Origin: Finegoldia magna ATCC 53516
GTDB lineage: Bacteria > Bacillota > Clostridia > Tissierellales > Peptoniphilaceae
Direction: 5' to 3'
NCBI RefSeq assembly: GCF_000159695.1
Contig: NZ_CM000955.1
Location: 755,473 to 819,472, forward strand
Length of the DNA stretch: 64,000 nt
Below are positions 25,325-33,447 of the stretch, piece after piece. The notes beneath the pieces were generated by a model. That model was not told where the DNA came from and searched no databases. It worked only from the letters and a program-made list of their open reading frames with translations. The position numbers and the translations under genes are program-made. How positions within the stretch are numbered: the stretch's first letter is position 1; each line of letters opens with the position of its first letter.

Positions 25325-27685
25325 TTAAAAATTATTTAGTTTGGCATCTTTGATAATCTTTGGATAGTTTTTGTAGGAATAGTTCATGTCTACTCCGCCT
25401 TCTCCAGTATCTGAAACGCCTTTTATTTTTGATTTATTTGTAAATTGCCACATTCCATAATCAGGTGTGAAGCAGTTAGGATTTGTAACGTGCCAATGTG
25501 CAATCCAAACGTCGTAATCTTTCAATCTTTCTCTTTCAAATTGATTGTTAATCCAAGATGCCGAACTATACAATCCAGTGTAGAATCCATTCTTTTCGAG
25601 AATACTCATGAAGGCAATCGCCATATCTGTTTTTGTTTTCTTAGGAATTTTACGTTGTGAAGGATCTTCAAAATCCAAATATACTGGGTATTCAAATTGT
25701 TTCTTGCCCAATATCTTCATGAATCTGACAGCTTCTTCCTTAGCTTCTTCAACATTTACAGCGTATGAATACCAATATGCTCCAACATTTAATCCTGCTG
25801 CTTTTGCATTGTTGTAATTTTGTTGGAATTTTGGATCTTCTCCGCTGTAACCAGATCCTGCTTTTAATATTACAAAATCCATTCCGTTTTGCTTAGCTAA
25901 TTTCATATTTACATTGCGGTTGAATTTTGAAAGGTCCGCTCCTTGTTGGAATACTAATCTGTATTTGTTAGGGTTGAACATTCCAAAATCAGATACTTTT
26001 GCATATCCTTTAAATCCATTTATATCCAATTGCATCCATCCATTATCTAAAATATTTATAACTTGCATAACAGTTGAAGTGTTGATATTTCTTACAGATT
26101 TTGCAGAACTATTTGCAGCATTGTAAAGAGTTGTAGAATACTTTGCAACTACGAAATCGTGTAATCCTATCGCCTTGTCTTCTTCGATTATGTCTGATTG
26201 ATCTTTGACAACTGGTGGCTTTGGTTGTGGTTTTGGTTGTGGTTTTGGTTTGGCAATTTGTTTTTTCAAAACATTTTGAACAGTACCATACACGTTGTTA
26301 TCAATTGTTCTATATCCACCAACAATAAATACATCCTTGATCGAGTTCTTAAAATTATTCAAAAATGCAATTACACTTGTGTCTAATTTTCCTTTTGAAC
26401 TCAATAAAATCGGTGCATTTAGCTTTTGTGCTAATGGACTTATAGCCAACGCATCTGCAAAATCTTCACCACTTGCGATGAACACTTTGTCCTTGTTCAT
26501 AGAGTTTGCGACTTTTACAGACCCATCGTATCTGTTTCTTCCACTAATTCTACTAACATTTTTGCCAGTTACTGATTGAATATATCTAACTGTAGCTGAT
26601 GAGATTGATTGTCCTCCACCAACAACTGTCACTTTTCCAATACTAGATTTATTTCTAAGTAAATAATCTCTTGTTTCTCTGGACAAAGTTTTTCCAGAAC
26701 TTAACAAAATCTTAGCGTTGTTGGAATAAGCATAGGAAGATGCGTAAAGTGGGTCACTGAAGTTTTCTCCACTTGCAATAACTACGTTCTTTTTCTTGCT
26801 CATAGCTGCAACTTTTGCGCTAGTTTCGTATCTGTCTCTTCCGGCAATTCTAGTAACTTTATTTGAGTATTTCTTTAATATGTTTTCAATTCCAGCACTA
26901 ATGGATTGTTGACCACCAAGAAGATACACTTCTACAGGGTTAAGTCTTTGAATTTCATTTCTTGTAGCTGTTGGAAGCGAGTCTTTTTCTGTGTACAAAA
27001 TAGAATATTTTCCATCAGACAAAGTTGTCGCACTCAATGCATCGGCGTATTTTTGTGCATTCACAACAATAACCTTTTTTGCATTAGTGAATTGTTCCCT
27101 TGAAATTTGTGCAGCAGATTCGTATCTGTTTTGACCAGCAATTCTAGTAGGAACGATTTGTCCAGCAGAATTTAAAGCCTTGACTTCTTCATCTTGCGCT
27201 TCTTTTCCATCAGCTTCTTGTTCTTTTTCTTCAGAAACTTGTTCTTCTGAATTTTCCTTTGATACAGATTCCTCAGCTTTGATTGGCGAAACTTCTAAGC
27301 CTTCTTCTGTATCTTTTTTATCCGATTTTTTAGGCACAACTTCTTTTTCAGATTCTTCTTCATCTTTTGTAGAATCTGAAACTTCTGTTTTTTCTTCCTT
27401 TTCCTTAATATGTTTATTTAAATCTGTAGATTTTAAATCTTCACGATTCAAATCATCATTTTCCTTTTTTCCATTTTGTAAGTTGTCTACGTTAGCGTAT
27501 CCCAATTTAGCTTTTTTAGTCAACTTACTTTGATTGTGTGTGCTAATTGATGTATATTTGGCACTAAGCTCGTTTTCTACATCTTTCTTGTCGTTTTCTG
27601 TTTGAGCCATAGATCCTGTAGAAATCATTAGTGACACAGACAGTGCAACAAACGAGACCTTAGCAATCTCTTTTAAGTTCTTCAT
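25325..27685 (-). CDS. Secreted CWB2-repeat GH25 lysozyme
   Basis: This 786-residue secreted protein has a signal peptide (MKNLKEIAKVSFVALSVSLM, cleavage near SMAQTE) and an acidic, Lys/Glu/Ser-rich region (40-165). Three CWB2 repeats follow (about 170-465, with IAGQNRYESAAQIS, IAGRDRYETSAKVA and ISGRNRYDGSVKVA). After these come a Pro/Lys/Gln linker (KPKPQPKPQPKP), an SH3-like region (about 505-565) and a C-terminal glycoside hydrolase family 25 domain (about 575-786). The GH25 catalytic acids are in GADLSKFN, VYLDFEDPS (the DxE pair) and the final MWQFT. It should cleave the glycan between MurNAc and GlcNAc. It forms a set with the CWB2 proteins at 9626 and 11813. Confidence 0.92.
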   Translation of the reverse strand: MKNLKEIAKVSFVALSVSLMISTGSMAQTENDKKDVENELSAKYTSISTHNQSKLTKKAKLGYANVDNLQNGKKENDDLNREDLKSTDLNKHIKEKEEKTEVSDSTKDEEESEKEVVPKKSDKKDTEEGLEVSPIKAEESVSKENSEEQVSEEKEQEADGKEAQDEEVKALNSAGQIVPTRIAGQNRYESAAQISREQFTNAKKVIVVNAQKYADALSATTLSDGKYSILYTEKDSLPTATRNEIQRLNPVEVYLLGGQQSISAGIENILKKYSNKVTRIAGRDRYETSAKVAAMSKKKNVVIASGENFSDPLYASSYAYSNNAKILLSSGKTLSRETRDYLLRNKSSIGKVTVVGGGQSISSATVRYIQSVTGKNVSRISGRNRYDGSVKVANSMNKDKVFIASGEDFADALAISPLAQKLNAPILLSSKGKLDTSVIAFLNNFKNSIKDVFIVGGYRTIDNNVYGTVQNVLKKQIAKPKPQPKPQPKPPVVKDQSDIIEEDKAIGLHDFVVAKYSTTLYNAANSSAKSVRNINTSTVMQVINILDNGWMQLDINGFKGYAKVSDFGMFNPNKYRLVFQQGADLSKFNRNVNMKLAKQNGMDFVILKAGSGYSGEDPKFQQNYNNAKAAGLNVGAYWYSYAVNVEEAKEEAVRFMKILGKKQFEYPVYLDFEDPSQRKIPKKTKTDMAIAFMSILEKNGFYTGLYSSASWINNQFERERLKDYDVWIAHWHVTNPNCFTPDYGMWQFTNKSKIKGVSDTGEGGVDMNYSYKNYPKIIKDAKLNNF

Positions 27686-27715
27686 AGATACAACCTCCTA
27701 ATATACATACATAAT

Positions 27716-27743
27716 ATCATAAAAAGTTACAAAATGGTATCAA
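27716..27743 (-). promoter_or_regulatory. Promoter of the CWB2-lysozyme gene with a partial WalR-like box
   Basis: On the minus strand TTGATA (27738-27743) and TATGAT (27716-27721) have a 16-bp spacer. TGATAC-N5-TGTAAC (27726-27742) overlaps it and matches the WalR consensus with one mismatch. Confidence 0.5.
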
Positions 27744-27830
27744 TTTTGATAATTGTTGACATTCAAAATAAATTTTGAAAATTTTTCAAATTAACCAAGA
27801 AAAATTATTAATAAATTAAAATTTGAAAAT

Positions 27831-27864
27831 AAAAAAATCCCCTGAGTAAAAATTACTCAGAGGA
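27831..27864 (-). terminator. Terminator of the obg-ridA operon
   Basis: TCCTCTGAGTAA pairs with TTACTCAGGGGA (12 bp, one G-T) and is followed by seven T on the minus strand, just after ridA. Confidence 0.88.
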
Positions 27865-27871
27865 AAAATTC

Positions 27872-28240
27872 TTAGTCTAATTCAGCAATTGCTTCTATTT
27901 CGATTATTGCTCCTTTTGGAAGAGCTGCAACTTGAACTGCACTTCTTGCTGGTTTGTGATCTCCAAAAAATTCTGCATAAACTTCGTTCATATCAGAAAA
28001 TTGTGATAAATCTTGCATGAACACGCCAACTCTTGCGATGTTTTCTACTTTGCCGCCTTCAGTTTCGATAATATGTAAAATATTATCTAATGATGCTTTT
28101 GTAGCTTTTCTTATATCAGTTTGTAATTCTCCATCAACGATTGGAAGTTGTCCTGATACATAAATTGTTTTGTTAGCAGATGTTGCTTGTGAATATGGTC
28201 CAATTGCAGCAGGTGCTTTGTCTGAATGTAAAAATTTCAT
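27872..28240 (-). CDS. ridA: RidA-family reactive enamine/imine deaminase
   Basis: This 122-residue YjgF/YER057c/UK114 protein hydrolyses enamine/imine intermediates made by PLP enzymes such as threonine dehydratase. Family hallmarks are PAAIGPYSQATSANKTIYVSGQLP, the signature region MNEVYAEFFGDHKPARSAVQVAALPKGAIIEIEAIA with the conserved Arg, and normal length. It is the last gene of the obg-yhbY-nadD-yqeK-rsfS run, 9 nt after rsfS and ahead of a clear terminator. Confidence 0.94.
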   Translation of the reverse strand: MKFLHSDKAPAAIGPYSQATSANKTIYVSGQLPIVDGELQTDIRKATKASLDNILHIIETEGGKVENIARVGVFMQDLSQFSDMNEVYAEFFGDHKPARSAVQVAALPKGAIIEIEAIAELD

Positions 28241-28249
28241 ACTGTCCTC

Positions 28250-28552
28250 CTAATTCCACAATCTTTCTATATCGTAGAAAGAACGTGCTTCTTCTGTAAA
28301 TACATGTACTATAATATCATTAAGATCTAGCAAAATCCAGTTACCTTCGCTGTAACCTTCTTTTCCTAAAATCTCAAAACCATTTTCGTCGCACACTTTT
28401 TCCACTTCATCAATAATAGATTGAGCGTGGTTAGGTGCGTTGGCAGTTGCAATCACAAAATAATCTGCAACAGCTGAATCTAATTTCAAAGTTACAATGT
28501 CTTTTCCAATCTTATCGTCTATCGCTTTTTGAACTAACTCTAATTCAGTCAT
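28250..28552 (-). CDS. rsfS: Ribosomal silencing factor RsfS
   Basis: This 100-residue protein of the RsfS/YbeB/iojap family binds ribosomal protein L14 and blocks joining of the subunits in starvation. Hallmarks are ADYFVIATANAPNHAQSI near residue 30, the GNWILLDLNDIIVHVFTEEARSFYDIERLW ending, and the typical length. Its stop and the following ridA are separated by 9 nt; it starts immediately after yqeK, the common order nadD-yqeK-rsfS in Firmicutes. Confidence 0.94.
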   Translation of the reverse strand: MTELELVQKAIDDKIGKDIVTLKLDSAVADYFVIATANAPNHAQSIIDEVEKVCDENGFEILGKEGYSEGNWILLDLNDIIVHVFTEEARSFYDIERLWN

Positions 28553-29128
28553 CTATACTCCCTTCAATAAATAATTTCTGACGTTAACACTAGTGATAGA
28601 TATTTCTCTCTCACCTTCTATAAGATATTTTATCGTATCATCTAGTGATTTGACAATTGCTTTATTCAAATTTATTTTGGATAATCTTCTGATTTCATCC
28701 ACGTCATCATAATCTCTCTTATCTTCGGTCTTATCAGCCAAGTAAATTATTTTTTCAAAATCAGTCATATTAATTCTACCAGTTGTGTGAAATTCTATCG
28801 CATCCAAAATCGCTTCGTCCTTCACGCCGTATTCTTTGTTAGCGACAATTCTACCCAAATAGCAATGCAACAACTTTGGATTTTCCATATCAGGATCGTT
28901 TTGTCGCAAATTTCTAAGCTCTTCGAATTCCTTCTTGTACTTATCCAAATACATTTCCTCATTGTTTTTTGCACAGTCGTGAAGAAGCGCTGCTAATTCT
29001 ATTTTTGTAACGTCTTGATTGTGAAGTTTTGCTAATTCAATAGCCTTGTCTCTTACTCTCAAAACGTGTTCGTATCTCGTTTTTTTGAGCATTTTGCTCA
29101 AATTATTTTCTATTTCTTTAACTTTCAT
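28553..29128 (-). CDS. yqeK: HD-domain Ap4A hydrolase-like protein YqeK
   Basis: This 191-residue HD-domain protein has a first metal His near HVLRVRDKAIELAKLH, the HD pair in ALLHDCAKNN, and further metal-site residues in LLHCYLGRIVA and AIEFHTTGR. YqeK proteins are symmetric diadenosine tetraphosphate hydrolases in Firmicutes. The gene overlaps nadD by 11 nt and abuts rsfS, the conserved arrangement of this family. Confidence 0.92.
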   Translation of the reverse strand: MKVKEIENNLSKMLKKTRYEHVLRVRDKAIELAKLHNQDVTKIELAALLHDCAKNNEEMYLDKYKKEFEELRNLRQNDPDMENPKLLHCYLGRIVANKEYGVKDEAILDAIEFHTTGRINMTDFEKIIYLADKTEDKRDYDDVDEIRRLSKINLNKAIVKSLDDTIKYLIEGEREISITSVNVRNYLLKGV

Positions 29129-29717
29129 ATAATTTGTTTCTCACAATATATTCAAAAACTTGATTTGGTACGAAATACCTAAAATCTTGATTTAATTGCA
29201 CTTTTTCTCTGATTTTCGTAGAAGAAATATCTATAAAGCTCGCAGGAATTTTCTCCACAAAATATCCCTTTGATTTTAATTCATCGATTTTTCCATCTAG
29301 TTTGGACATTTCTTCTTGTCTTCTAATACAAGCCAAAATCTTAGTATTTTTCAAAAAATCTTCTGCATTTTCCCAAGTTTCCACACTCATCAGCGAATCT
29401 TCGCCCATTATGAAATAAAAATCATGATTGTAATTTTCTCTCAAATATTTCATAGTTTCCCATGAATATGTCACGCCATTTTTTTTAATTTCATAATCAC
29501 ATACTTTAAACTTGTCGTTATCTTGTGTGGCAATCTTCACCATTTCAAATCTTTTTTGTTTGTCTGTGACATTTTTATCTTGTTTAAAATTAGGATTACC
29601 AGTAGGAATGAACCACACTTCATCCAAATTTTTGTAATTAATAGCTTCCATAGCTAATATCAAATGTCCTATATGAATGGGATCAAAAGTCCCACCCATT
29701 ATTCCGACTTTAATCAT
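29118..29717 (-). CDS. nadD: Nicotinate-nucleotide adenylyltransferase
   Basis: This 199-residue enzyme converts nicotinate mononucleotide and ATP to deamido-NAD. It has the nucleotidyltransferase motif GGTFDPIHIGHLILAMEA with the HxGH box, PTGNPNFKQ, the FIMGEDSLMS strand, and the closing ISSTKIRE motif that contacts ATP phosphates. Length is normal. It overlaps yhbY by 8 nt and yqeK by 11 nt. Confidence 0.96.
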   Translation of the reverse strand: MIKVGIMGGTFDPIHIGHLILAMEAINYKNLDEVWFIPTGNPNFKQDKNVTDKQKRFEMVKIATQDNDKFKVCDYEIKKNGVTYSWETMKYLRENYNHDFYFIMGEDSLMSVETWENAEDFLKNTKILACIRRQEEMSKLDGKIDELKSKGYFVEKIPASFIDISSTKIREKVQLNQDFRYFVPNQVFEYIVRNKLYES

Positions 29718-30000
29718 CTAAATCTATTACCTTGTTTTCAGATTCTCTGTAAATTGTTAGAATATTTCCCATATATCTGACAAATTCACAGTCAAGTTTT
29801 GTCAATATTTCATCTATCAACATATCTCTATCGTCCAAATTATTGTTGAGAATTTTAATCTTCATGACTTCTCTCTTGTTCAAAGTATCATCTATTTGCT
29901 TCAAAGTATTTTCTGAAATTCCACCTTTGCCGATATTTACAAGTGGTTTGTAACCGTGAGAAATCTTTTTTAATTTTGCTCTTTGTTTTGGTGTTATCAT
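29710..30000 (-). CDS. yhbY: Ribosome-associated CRM-domain protein YhbY
   Basis: This 96-residue single CRM (chloroplast RNA splicing and ribosome maturation) domain protein begins MITPKQRAKLKKISHGYKP and has the GKGGISENTLKQIDDTL signature corresponding to the GxxG RNA-binding loop. It associates with pre-50S particles. It follows obg with an 8-nt gap and overlaps nadD, the usual Firmicute order. Confidence 0.93.
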   Translation of the reverse strand: MITPKQRAKLKKISHGYKPLVNIGKGGISENTLKQIDDTLNKREVMKIKILNNNLDDRDMLIDEILTKLDCEFVRYMGNILTIYRESENKVIDLDD

Positions 30001-30008
30001 ATTATCTC

Positions 30009-31274
30009 CTATTCGTAAAAATCAAATTCTACATCGCCGATAATTACATTGTCTCCATCTTGAATTCCCAAATCTTTTAATTGTTGAATAACTCCCTTGT
30101 CTTCCAAAACTTTTTGTAAGTGATTTACTGATTCGTACACCTCAAAGTTTGTTCTGTAAATTAAGTTTTCAATCAACGGACCTTCGACAATGTAGTTTTC
30201 GTTTTCTTTTCTAACTTTGAAATCAGGTTCTTTTTCTTCTTCAAAGTAAACGTATTGCTCATCCAATGTAGAATAATCATCTTCAATACTATCCAAAGTA
30301 TCCGCAATCAAATACATAAGTTTGTCCACATTTTCAGTTGTAGCAGCACTTATCTCTACGATTTCATCAACTTTGTCAGAATATTTTTCCCTAAATTCTT
30401 TTATATTATCTTCTGCCCCTAGGTCAGTTTTATTCAAAACCACGAGCATTTTTTTATCATTCAATTTTATATTGTATGAAGCCAATTCGCTATTGATAAG
30501 TTCAAAATCTTCGATTGGATTTCTACCTTCACTTCCAGAAATATCCAACACGTGAACTAAAATTTTAGTTCTTTCAATGTGTTTCAAGAAATCATGACCA
30601 AGTCCCAGCCCTTCACTTGCGCCTTCTATTAATCCAGGAATATCTGCAAGTACGAAACTTTTTTCTCCGACTTTGCACACTCCAAGATTTGGTTCAAGTG
30701 TCGTAAAATGATAATTTGCAATTTTAGGTCTTGCGTTTGACATTATCGACAAAAGTGTAGATTTTCCAACGTTAGGAAGTCCTATTAATCCAACATCGGC
30801 TAGAAGCTTCAATTCTAACTTAATTGTTTTTTCTTCACCTTTTGTTCCAGGCTCTGCAAATCTTGGCGCTTGTCTTATAGATGATTTGAAATGAACATTT
30901 CCTTTTCCGCCTTTGCCGCCTTTGCAAATTACAAATTCTTCCTTATCGTGTTTTACATCGTAGATAACCGTATCTGTATCGTAATCTTTAACCAAAGTCC
31001 CAACTGGAACTTTAAGAATTAAATCTTCGCCTTTTTTACCAAATTGTTTTTTATTTCTGCCGTCGCCGCCACTTTCAGCTTTGTAAATGGATCTGTAACT
31101 GTAATCCATCAAAGTTTTAATGTCTTTGTCGCCGACAATTATAATACTACCGCCATCTCCGCCGTCGCCACCTGCAGGGCCACCTGATGGTTCGTATTTT
31201 TCTCTTCTGAATGCAACAGAACCGTCTCCACCTTTTCCAGCTTTAAGTTCTATCTTCGCTACATCTATAAACAT
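30009..31274 (-). CDS. obg: 50S-assembly GTPase Obg
   Basis: This 421-residue essential GTPase of late large-subunit assembly and stress control has three visible parts. The N-terminal glycine-rich OBG fold has GGDGSVAFRREKYEPSGGPAGG and GKKGEDLILKVPVGT. The GTPase domain (about 158-330) has GLPNVGKSTLLSI, DIPGLIEGASEGLGLGHDFL and NKTDL. The C-terminal OCT domain (about 355-421) follows. AAAGAGGTG precedes the ATG. It lies downstream of rpmA across a nested hairpin. Confidence 0.97.
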   Translation of the reverse strand: MFIDVAKIELKAGKGGDGSVAFRREKYEPSGGPAGGDGGDGGSIIIVGDKDIKTLMDYSYRSIYKAESGGDGRNKKQFGKKGEDLILKVPVGTLVKDYDTDTVIYDVKHDKEEFVICKGGKGGKGNVHFKSSIRQAPRFAEPGTKGEEKTIKLELKLLADVGLIGLPNVGKSTLLSIMSNARPKIANYHFTTLEPNLGVCKVGEKSFVLADIPGLIEGASEGLGLGHDFLKHIERTKILVHVLDISGSEGRNPIEDFELINSELASYNIKLNDKKMLVVLNKTDLGAEDNIKEFREKYSDKVDEIVEISAATTENVDKLMYLIADTLDSIEDDYSTLDEQYVYFEEEKEPDFKVRKENENYIVEGPLIENLIYRTNFEVYESVNHLQKVLEDKGVIQQLKDLGIQDGDNVIIGDVEFDFYE

Positions 31275-31327
31275 TTTTCACCTCTTTATTAATGCTCACT
31301 ATACTTGTAAGTTTACATTATTTTCCA

Positions 31328-31394
31328 CTAAAAAAGCAACACCTTACGATTATAAAAAGGAAATCCGATTTATAATCATAACAAAGGTGTTGCT
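31328..31394 (-). terminator. Nested hairpin terminator between rpmA and obg
   Basis: AGCAACACCTT pairs with AAGGTGTTGCT over 11 bp (31335-31345 with 31384-31394), and inside lies a second perfect stem GATTATAAA/TTTATAATC (31348-31356 with 31369-31377). A run of T follows on the minus strand. It probably ends or attenuates the ribosomal-protein transcript before obg. Confidence 0.75.
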
Positions 31395-31400
31395 AAAAAA

Positions 31401-31685
31401 TTAAGCTTCTTTTGGATATACAGAAACTTGCTTTCTGTTTTTACCAATTCTTTCGAACTTAACTACTCCGTCAATTTTAGTGAAAAGTGTATCGTCTCCA
31501 CCCTTTCCAACGTTGTTGCCTGGATGTATTTTTGTTCCTCTTTGTCTAACTAATATGTTACCAGCTAGAACGTATTGGCCGTCACCTTTTTTAGTTCCTA
31601 ATCTTTTGGATTCGGAATCACGACCGTTCTTAGTAGAACTTACTCCCTTTTTACTAGAGAATAATTGTAAATCTAATTTTATCAT
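31401..31685 (-). CDS. rpmA: Ribosomal protein bL27
   Basis: This protein of the 50S peptidyl-transferase region is 94 residues from the second of two adjacent ATG codons; the second is better spaced from GGGAGG. It has the family signature [26 protein letters not shown] and [15 protein letters not shown]. Before it lies an N-terminal extension [10 protein letters not shown], the Firmicute-type propeptide cut by Prp after the Phe so that the functional N-terminus is exposed. The prp gene lies directly upstream, its stop codon overlapping the first ATG. Confidence 0.96.
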   Translation of the reverse strand: MIKLDLQLFSSKKGVSSTKNGRDSESKRLGTKKGDGQYVLAGNILVRQRGTKIHPGNNVGKGGDDTLFTKIDGVVKFERIGKNRKQVSVYPKEA

Positions 31686-31687
31686 CA

Positions 31688-32029
31688 TTACACCTCCCGA
31701 TAGTTAATTTTCAAGTGTTTTATATTTTCGTTTCGTATTGATTCCAGTGCGAATACCAATGATTTCATCAAAATATCCACCTGAATCATTTCAGTCTCAT
31801 TTAGTAAGTCATAGTTTATTTCAAATGAAGCATCTCCGCTTTCAAAATGAAATTTCAACTTATCAGAGTCAAGCTTAAGTATTTCTGTAAATGTGTTGAC
31901 AGTATTAATCAGATAAACACTGATAGCGCTGCACACCACATCATTTCCATAGGATCCATGATCAGCATGACCTGTTGATTTGACTTTTACAATTTTTCCG
32001 TCTTTTCTAAAAATATCGACAGTTACCAT
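31688..32029 (-). CDS. prp: Ribosomal-processing cysteine protease Prp
   Basis: This 113-residue protein of the YsxB/DUF464 family removes the N-terminal extension of L27. The catalytic pair is visible: His in [17 protein letters not shown] and Cys in DVVCSAISV. The gene lies between rplU and rpmA, the conserved Firmicute position, and overlaps or abuts both (TAATG junctions), so enzyme and substrate are made from one transcript. Confidence 0.95.
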   Translation of the reverse strand: MVTVDIFRKDGKIVKVKSTGHADHGSYGNDVVCSAISVYLINTVNTFTEILKLDSDKLKFHFESGDASFEINYDLLNETEMIQVDILMKSLVFALESIRNENIKHLKINYREV

Positions 32030-32337
32030 TAAGCATCAATTTTTTCAATTTTAACTAATGTATATGGTTGTCTATGACCTTTTTTCTTTCTGTAGTTTTT
32101 CTTAGCTTTGAATTTGAAAATAACAATTTTCTTGTCTTTCTTTTGGTCTAAAACTTCTGCTTGAACCTTAGCTCCTTCTACTACAGGGCTTCCAACTTTA
32201 ACATCGTCTCCAGCCACCATTAATACTTGATCAAATTCGATTTTGTCGCCTGCTTCAGCTTCGATTTTTTCAACTTTAATGACATCTCCTTCAGAAACTT
32301 TGTATTGTTTTCCACCAGTTTTAATAATTGCGAACAT
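32029..32337 (-). CDS. rplU: Ribosomal protein bL21
   Basis: This 102-residue 50S protein begins [18 protein letters not shown] and has [20 protein letters not shown] and the C-terminal signature [23 protein letters not shown]. Length is normal. It is the first gene of the rplU-prp-rpmA transcript, with a strong promoter at 32425-32453 and a leader of about 80 nt. Confidence 0.97.
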   Translation of the reverse strand: MFAIIKTGGKQYKVSEGDVIKVEKIEAEAGDKIEFDQVLMVAGDDVKVGSPVVEGAKVQAEVLDQKKDKKIVIFKFKAKKNYRKKKGHRQPYTLVKIEKIDA

Positions 32338-32418
32338 TTAGTGCACCTCCTCATTTTTAAGACTCGCCAAATCAAGGTACTTTTGAAGTTTGAAAACCCG
32401 ATTCGAGCGGTTACACAC
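32338..32418 (-). ncRNA. Probable L21 leader RNA
   Basis: The leader between the rplU promoter and its start contains ACCGCTCGAATCGGGTTT and ATTTGGCGAGTC, of which CGCTCG and GGCGAG can pair. Firmicute rplU genes often carry such an autoregulatory L21 leader. The match is by recall of the family layout only. Confidence 0.5.
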
Positions 32419-32424
32419 CAAATA

Positions 32425-32453
32425 ATTGTACAGTAATTTGATTTATTTGTCAA
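32425..32453 (-). promoter_or_regulatory. rplU promoter
   Basis: On the minus strand a consensus TTGACA (32448-32453) and TACAAT (32425-32430) are 17 bp apart. The -35 lies inside the end of the upstream RNase gene. Confidence 0.8.
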
Positions 32454-33447
32454 GTTTTACTGTGAATTCTAATAGATTTAAATTGCTAAATCCATGAAAA
32501 TTTATATTCGGTTCACAAAATTCATCTTTAATAAAATCTGATAACTTTTTGTTGTCTCTTTCTCTGACACAATCCACAATAACCATTCCCACCATTTTCT
32601 TCAAATAAATCATTTGATGGATTTTCTTCAAAGCTTTTGTGTTTAGTTCGTGAAAATAATCCTCTTTCAATATCATTTTGGAAGAATTCACATCCACAAC
32701 CCACATTGCCTCAGTTTTTTGGATGACAATTTCTGCGTTATTGTCCAGTTTTATTATTTCTGAATTTTTATCTATTATATCACGACTTATCAAATTATCA
32801 TAGTTATAATCGTAATTTTCATCAAATTTTACATTTAAAATTCCCTTGTATTGTCTGTAAACTATTCTGTCATTAGTTATCAAATAATCCACATCTTCTT
32901 CCTGAATTATTTTGTCTACAGGGTTTTTCTTGTACAAAAGTTTTGGAATCGGAAGGAATTTCTTCTCTGTCTCAATGTAGTGTAATTTATTTACAATGAA
33001 ATTCATTTCTTTTTCTTGTTGTGATTTTTCTTGTTTGAAGAAATCTTCTCCTACAATTCCTGTGAATGTGTATTTTTGTTTGAAGTCATCGATGTCTTTG
33101 TATTTTTGTTTTCCTTCAAATGTTAATTTGTCGCTGTTTGTGTATTTCAAATTTTCAGTTTCAATAGTAATTTTCGTTGTGAATTTGGGGTATTTGTCAC
33201 CAATTGATTCTTTTATCATCTGAACTAGTATTTCGTCTGATGGTTTCAAATCTTTTGTGAACTTCGTGTTATTTAGAAATCCTGTTTTCTTTTTGTCGTA
33301 TTCTATAAAAAACGCGTCTAGTTTCTTGTCGTATTTTGTGATTTTGGCGACGTAAATGTTACCCAGCTCACTGTCGTAATCTCCCAATAATTTCAGTTCA
33401 TCATCGTAATATCCCCAAGTGTTTTTGTCTATGAATAGGTATTTCAT
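32443..33447 (-). CDS. Compact ribonuclease E/G-like protein
   Basis: This 334-residue protein has the RNase E/G fold in reduced form. An N-terminal S1-like stretch (GNIYVAKITKYDKKLDAFFIEY) is followed by the catalytic DNase I-like region AEIVIQKTEAMWVVDVNSSK and MVGMVIVDCVRERD, which hold the two metal-binding Asp of this family. The usual enzymes have about 480 residues, a Cys-Pro-x-Cys Zn-link and a small C-terminal domain; these are missing, and the region between S1 and catalytic parts is short and divergent. The gene lies just upstream of rplU, where Firmicutes carry rng. Activity is uncertain. Confidence 0.72.
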   Translation of the reverse strand: MKYLFIDKNTWGYYDDELKLLGDYDSELGNIYVAKITKYDKKLDAFFIEYDKKKTGFLNNTKFTKDLKPSDEILVQMIKESIGDKYPKFTTKITIETENLKYTNSDKLTFEGKQKYKDIDDFKQKYTFTGIVGEDFFKQEKSQQEKEMNFIVNKLHYIETEKKFLPIPKLLYKKNPVDKIIQEEDVDYLITNDRIVYRQYKGILNVKFDENYDYNYDNLISRDIIDKNSEIIKLDNNAEIVIQKTEAMWVVDVNSSKMILKEDYFHELNTKALKKIHQMIYLKKMVGMVIVDCVRERDNKKLSDFIKDEFCEPNINFHGFSNLNLLEFTVKLDK

